Part shown: piece by piece, positions 60,281 to 64,000 of the stretch | Numbering within the stretch: position 1 is the stretch's first letter | Layout: every line of letters begins with the position of its first letter | NCBI RefSeq assembly: GCF_036662795.1 | Contig: NZ_JBAFWZ010000015.1 | Coordinates: 16,077-80,076 of the forward strand | Length of the DNA stretch: 64,000 nucleotides | Reading direction: 5' to 3' | Origin: Lysinibacillus_B sp036662795 | GTDB lineage: Bacteria > Bacillota > Bacilli > Bacillales_A > Planococcaceae | Made by a program: the position numbers and the translations under genes | Notes under the pieces: model-generated | Told to the model about the DNA's origin: nothing | What the model saw: only the letters and a program-made list of their open reading frames with translations | The model's database searches: none

Positions 60281-60969
60281 CTAGATACTTAACGGCACCA
60301 TATAGAATCCATGCTCTTCATCATCATGAAAGACTGCTTGCACGCCATAAACATCCTTAATTACATCCTTTGTAATAACTGCTCGTGGTGTACCTTCTGC
60401 AACAATTTGACCGTCCTTCATTAAGATTATATGGTCGCTATATCGAATAGCCTGATTAATATCATGCAACACCATGACAATGGTTAAGTTGAATTGTTCA
60501 TTTAAACTCTTTACTAACTGGAGTAGTTCAATTTGATAATAAATATCTAAATACGTAGTCGGTTCATCTAAGCAAAGCATTTCAGATTGGTGAGCTAATG
60601 CCATTGCAATCCATACACGCTGGCGCTCCCCACCAGATAAAGCAGTCAGATCATCCTTCCGCTTTTCCAATAAATTAGTACATGGAAGCGCCCATTCAAT
60701 GGCCCTTTCATCGTCCGGCGACCCTTTCTTTAAGATTGAACTGTAAGGCATTCCGCCAAATGCAACAAGCTTCTCAACCGTTAAATCATTTGGAATATCA
60801 TTTTGCTGATAAACAATAGCAAACTTTCTAGCAAATTCTTTCGCCTTATATTCTAACAAATCTTTATTTTCAAGTATTGTGTGTCCTTGAAGTGGACGAT
60901 GATTTCTTGACATAACATTTAGTAAAGTAGATTTCCCACTGCCATTCGGACCGATAATTTTGGATATTA
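60281..60969 (-). pseudogene. Iron/heme ABC transporter ATPase, 5'-truncated
   Basis: The frame encodes most of a FecE/HmuV-type ATPase: Walker A GPNGSGKST (minus strand, about 60927-60951), FAIVYQQND (Q loop), TALSGGERQRVWIAMALA (signature), MLCLDEPTTYLD (Walker B) and LHDINQAIRYSDH (switch His). But the frame begins only a few codons before Walker A: a TAA at 60970-60972 precedes it, and the first ATG (60913) is after Walker A. About 30-35 N-terminal residues are missing, so it is probably inactive. Its join to an A/T-rich spacer near 60960 marks a deletion or rearrangement. With srtB it may be a remnant of a heme-uptake locus. Confidence 0.75.
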
Positions 60970-61044
60970 ATTATTAATTATGTAACAATTTGCCCCTTTT
61001 CTAGTTTGTTTCAGTCTAATAAGTGACCGTATTATTTTTTTCAA

Positions 61045-61084
61045 TGAAAAAGCATAAGTTCAACATCTTAATGAACTTATGCTT
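61045..61084 (-). terminator. Terminator of the SLH protein gene
   Basis: AAGCATAAGTTC (61050-61061) pairs with GAACTTATGCTT (61073-61084). On the minus strand it is followed by TTTCATTG. Confidence 0.8.
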
Positions 61085-61156
61085 AATACCACTTAATGAG
61101 GTAAAGAAAAACAAACTTATTGATAGCTCATTAAAGTGAGTCTTTTGCTGGAATTA

Positions 61157-63685
61157 TTATTGATTATTTAGAGCTCTATACAATAGGGCAACGAATTCTG
61201 CACGTGTTAATTGGTTATTTGGATTAAACTTATCATTACTACCTACTGCAATTCCATGAGCTTTTAATGCTGAGATATAATCAAATGCCCAGTGTATAGC
61301 GGACACATCGTTAAATCCTTCTGTTCCTGTTAATCGTAATTTTAGCGCTAATGCTAACACCTTTGCCACTTCAGCACGTGTTATCGGCGTATTCGGTCTG
61401 AAATCTCCATTAAATCCGACAAAAAGACCCGCTTGTTGTACTAACATAATGGCTTCGTAATACGGATGACTTTTAGGAACGTCCTTAAACGCTTCCGGAT
61501 TCTTTTTTGCGTCTAGCTGTAACACACGTGTCAGAATTACAGCAACATGCTGTCGTGTTATAGGCTCGTTAGGTCTAAATGTACTATCACCAAACCCCTT
61601 TATAAAACCTTGGCTTGCAAAATGAGCAATTGCTTCATATGCCCAGTGGTCAGCTGATAAATCCGAAAATTTCACATTGTTAACCGGCTCCTCTGGTTGT
61701 TCCGGCTCTGGAGTTGGTTGTTCTGGCTCTGGTTCTGGCTCTGGAGTTGGGATTGGCTGTGGTATAGGATTCGGATTAGAGCCACCGCCACCTGAAGAAC
61801 TGTTCACCGTCCATACCGCATATAAAATCAGATTTGTCGAACCTAATGGTGCAGTTTGACCGTCTTTGTACATTGTACCTGTACCATCCTGTTTTGTATT
61901 CCATCCCGAGAAAACATACCCTATCTTTACCAATGAACCTATATTACCCTTTATCGTTACTGTATCTTGTTCTTGATAAGAATTAGTATCAATTGGCACT
62001 TGTCCACTTGTTGCACTATTTCCATCATACGTAACAGTTAGAAGCTGGCCTTTTATTGTGAATGAAATTGACACATTATTTCCTGCTGCATCCGTTACTT
62101 TTAATGTGTAATTCCCTTTAGTTTTAATAGTAGTTCCACTATTAAACGGATTCCCATTCAGGGTTGCCGTTCCTTCATTAAAAGAAATTGTGACGTCTGT
62201 ATTATATACGCCGTTGTTCGTTACACCTGTCACTTCTGGTGAAGTTTTATCCACTGTAAACAACACTGTTGTTGAATTCCCTGCAGCATCTGTTACAACT
62301 AATGAATAATCCCCTTCAGTGCTGACTTCAGTGCCACTTGTAAATGGATTCCCATTCAGAGTTGCTGTTCCTTCATTAAAAGAAATTGTGACGTCGGTAT
62401 TATATACGCCGTTGTTCGTTACACCTGTCACTTCTGGTGAGGTTTTATCCATTGTAAACGACACCGTTGTCTTATTACCTGCTGCATCTGTTACAACTAA
62501 TGTATAACCCCCTTCAGTGCTGACTTCAGTGCCACTTGTAAATGGACTCCCATTTAGGGTTGCTGTTCCTTCACTAAAAGATATTGTCCTATTGGCATTA
62601 TATACGCCGTTGTTCGTCACACCTGTCACTTCTGGTGGAGTTTTATCCACTGTAAACAACACTGTTGTTGAATTCCCTGCTGCATCTGTTACAACTAATG
62701 TATAACCCCCTTCAGCGCTGACTACAGTGCCACTTGTAAATGGAGACCCATTCAGGGTTGCCGTTCCTTCATTAAAAGAAATTGTGACGTTGGTATTATA
62801 TACGCCGTTGTTCGTTACACCTGTCACTACTGGTGCTGTATTGTCTAATACTTTAATCGTAAAATGCTTATTGAAAGTATTTCCAGACGAATCTTGTGCA
62901 GTAATGGTAACACTATAAGAACTTTTAGTTGAGTAATCCAATACCGCACTTGTTTTTAATGTGTTTCCGCTAATACTAAAGGCTGATGCATCTGTACCTG
63001 ATAAAGAGTAAGTGAACGTGTCCCCCACATCTGGATCAACAGCACTTAAAGTTCCAACAGTAGTTCCTAAAGGTTTCTGTTCCTCAATACTAGTATTAGA
63101 TAAGGTAATATTCGTTGGTGGGGTGTTTTGTGGAAGTGTTGGATTGGCAATTGTGAATTCTAAAAAAGTTACATCCCATACGCCTTCAATATCTGCCGTA
63201 ACAGTAATGACGAAATAATTAATACCTTCTATATTTAAATTAATCGTATAAGCCCTTTTTCCCTTAATAGAGTTTTCAGTATGCTCCCCTTTTAGATTGT
63301 GATTGGAATCATATCCTTTTATATTGATAGTGTATACATGAAAAAATGTATCTAACTTTAGCTGTGTTAAATCAAACGTACCTCCCGCAAATCCTTCACC
63401 AGCTGAAATAGTTACTGAATGCGGTCCAGGTCCCTCACTATCTAAATAATGGCCTGGAGGTAAATTGGCTTCGAAATTAGAAAATTTGAACGGAACAGAA
63501 CTAGATGTTACGACAAACCCATTATTTGAATTTGATAACCAGTCAGATTGTGTTAAATCCTGAGTTAAATTGGGGTAACTAGCTGCTTCTACTTCAACCA
63601 GCGAACTAAGTGATATTACTTGTAATTGAGAAAATAACACGAGTATAAAACATAGAAATATTTTCATTATTTTTTTGTTCATCAC
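61157..63685 (-). CDS. S-layer-homology surface protein with Ig-like repeats
   Basis: This 842-residue exported protein has a signal peptide (about 1-34, KIMKIFLCFILVLFSQL, cleavage near VEA/AS). An N-terminal beta domain of about 150 residues is followed by a cadherin-like domain (about 190-285, TLSAVDPDVGDTFTYSLSG), four near-identical Ig-like repeats of 66 residues (about 290-550) and one InlB/Listeria-Bacteroides-type repeat (GYVFSGWNTKQDGTG). A proline/glutamate-rich linker (PEPEPEPEQPTPEPEQP) leads to three SLH domains (670-842) with ITRQ, ITRAE and LTRAE motifs for binding cell wall polymer. It is probably an adhesin or S-layer associated protein. The GTG at 63685 or ATG at 63682 may start it. 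Confidence 0.9.
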   Translation of the reverse strand: MMNKKIMKIFLCFILVLFSQLQVISLSSLVEVEAASYPNLTQDLTQSDWLSNSNNGFVVTSSSVPFKFSNFEANLPPGHYLDSEGPGPHSVTISAGEGFAGGTFDLTQLKLDTFFHVYTINIKGYDSNHNLKGEHTENSIKGKRAYTINLNIEGINYFVITVTADIEGVWDVTFLEFTIANPTLPQNTPPTNITLSNTSIEEQKPLGTTVGTLSAVDPDVGDTFTYSLSGTDASAFSISGNTLKTSAVLDYSTKSSYSVTITAQDSSGNTFNKHFTIKVLDNTAPVVTGVTNNGVYNTNVTISFNEGTATLNGSPFTSGTVVSAEGGYTLVVTDAAGNSTTVLFTVDKTPPEVTGVTNNGVYNANRTISFSEGTATLNGSPFTSGTEVSTEGGYTLVVTDAAGNKTTVSFTMDKTSPEVTGVTNNGVYNTDVTISFNEGTATLNGNPFTSGTEVSTEGDYSLVVTDAAGNSTTVLFTVDKTSPEVTGVTNNGVYNTDVTISFNEGTATLNGNPFNSGTTIKTKGNYTLKVTDAAGNNVSISFTIKGQLLTVTYDGNSATSGQVPIDTNSYQEQDTVTIKGNIGSLVKIGYVFSGWNTKQDGTGTMYKDGQTAPLGSTNLILYAVWTVNSSSGGGGSNPNPIPQPIPTPEPEPEPEQPTPEPEQPEEPVNNVKFSDLSADHWAYEAIAHFASQGFIKGFGDSTFRPNEPITRQHVAVILTRVLQLDAKKNPEAFKDVPKSHPYYEAIMLVQQAGLFVGFNGDFRPNTPITRAEVAKVLALALKLRLTGTEGFNDVSAIHWAFDYISALKAHGIAVGSNDKFNPNNQLTRAEFVALLYRALNNQ
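62060..62850. repeat. Four tandem 198 bp repeats in the SLH protein gene
   Basis: The block ATTATATACGCCGTTGTTCG recurs at 62201, 62399, 62597 and 62795, about 198 bp apart. Each unit encodes a TGVTNNGVYN...GTATLNG...VVTDAAGN module. Near-identity at DNA level suggests recent duplication or gene conversion. Confidence 0.9.
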
Positions 63686-63902
63686 TTATTAATTCTCACA
63701 CCTTTCTCTATAATTTTTTGATATTGAATATTCAACCTCAAGGTGGAAACTTTCCTTTCTATCAAATAATAAAAGTTAACCCCAATATGATTGCATCCAT
63801 TTCATTTCCAGTATTTTTTCTATTGTAAAGAATTTAAATCATCCCCTTGGAAAATTATAAAGGTCGAATATTAAAACTAGGTTAAATTCTAAAAATTTTT
63901 TC

Positions 63903-63946
63903 AAAAAAAAAAAAAAAAAAAAAAAATCCGAGCATACACTCGGATT
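63903..63946 (-). terminator. Terminator with A24/T24 tract
   Basis: AATCCGAG (63925-63932) pairs with CTCGGATT (63939-63946). A run of 24 A (63903-63926) gives, on the minus strand, an unusually long T-tract. It must serve a minus-strand gene beyond the window edge. Confidence 0.75.
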
Positions 63947-63953
63947 AAAATGG

Positions 63954-63999
63954 TACCTGTGGATAGGACACTTGAAAAAGAGTGTGCTATTCACAGGTA
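63954..63999. repeat. Inverted repeat at the window edge
   Basis: TACCTGTG-ATAG-ACACT pairs with AGTGT-CTAT-CACAGGTA. It could be a hairpin in the 3' region of the next gene or the end of a mobile element; the window ends too soon to tell. Confidence 0.4.
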
Positions 64000-64000
64000 T

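Noticed and set aside
62319..63218. Series of plus-strand frames opposite the SLH gene
   Set aside because: They repeat every 198 bp as antisense shadows of the Ig-like repeats.
1..64000. tRNA, rRNA, prophage or plasmid origin
   Set aside because: No tRNA cloverleaf with conserved TTCGA-type arm, no rRNA segment, no phage structural or integrase gene, and no iteron or replication gene was recognised.

Overview
The window looks like a chromosomal segment of a low-GC, spore-forming Bacillales of the Lysinibacillus/Solibacillus/Kurthia type. Supporting this: a Spo0E-family phosphatase, sporulation-type histidine kinases, the ccpC-darB-dapH neighbourhood known from Bacillus, an S-layer-homology surface protein, a SLAP-domain protein, strong AGGAGG ribosome binding sites, and a MurE whose specificity motif (DDPR) is not the usual DNPR of diaminopimelate-adding enzymes, which would suit a lysine-type cell wall. 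No rRNA, tRNA or CRISPR array was seen.

Layout. 0-1.3 kb: the 3' part of a helicase resembling the helicase module of TOTE conflict systems, broken by an in-frame TAG. 1.5-1.8 kb and 10.0-10.2 kb: two arrays of a degenerate ~21 bp GGCTAGTA repeat in opposite orientation. 2-10 kb: housekeeping and accessory genes (RlmI-like methyltransferase, two SDRs, SLAP protein, DUF389 membrane protein, a Tad2-like small protein, QueT with a structured leader, an MFS pump). 10.3-12.2 kb: a complete IS1182-family element with an 8 bp target duplication, inserted in the loop of the terminator of the next operon. 12.2-16.2 kb: nrdHIEF (class Ib ribonucleotide reductase), preceded by a promoter, an NrdR-type box, a cobalamin riboswitch and an intrinsic terminator. 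16.2-19.5 kb: a cobinamide-salvage operon cbiZ-cbiB-cobD-cobC. 20-24 kb: the acetylated-DAP branch of lysine synthesis (dapH and deacetylase), ccpC-like regulator, and the c-di-AMP receptor darB. 24-31 kb: a GGDEF-EAL protein, ppk1, ppx, cheV. 31-39 kb: dehydrogenase, Spo0E-like, small proteins, CPBP protease, lipoprotein, MarR, PAS kinase, B12-binding radical SAM protein, polysaccharide deacetylase. 39-48 kb: KtrB-type potassium channel subunit, TerC/YkoY manganese exporter behind a yybP-ykoY riboswitch, an extended SDR, an RND pump and PrfC. 48-56 kb: VanZ, murE, M42 peptidase, a membrane PAS kinase, an aldehyde dehydrogenase. 56-61 kb: a two-gene RloA-RloB (AbiL-like) defence candidate, YceI behind a perfect 18 bp palindromic operator, sortase B, and an ABC ATPase that has lost its 5' end. 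61-64 kb: a large SLH surface protein with four near-identical 198 bp repeats.

Connections. Cobalamin recurs: salvage genes, a B12 riboswitch that should switch off the B12-independent reductase, and a B12-binding radical SAM enzyme. GC-rich structured repeats of at least three types sit in intergenic gaps; one copy lies inside the IS element and others lie where a terminator would be expected. Features that could not be confirmed without database searches are marked with lower confidence.
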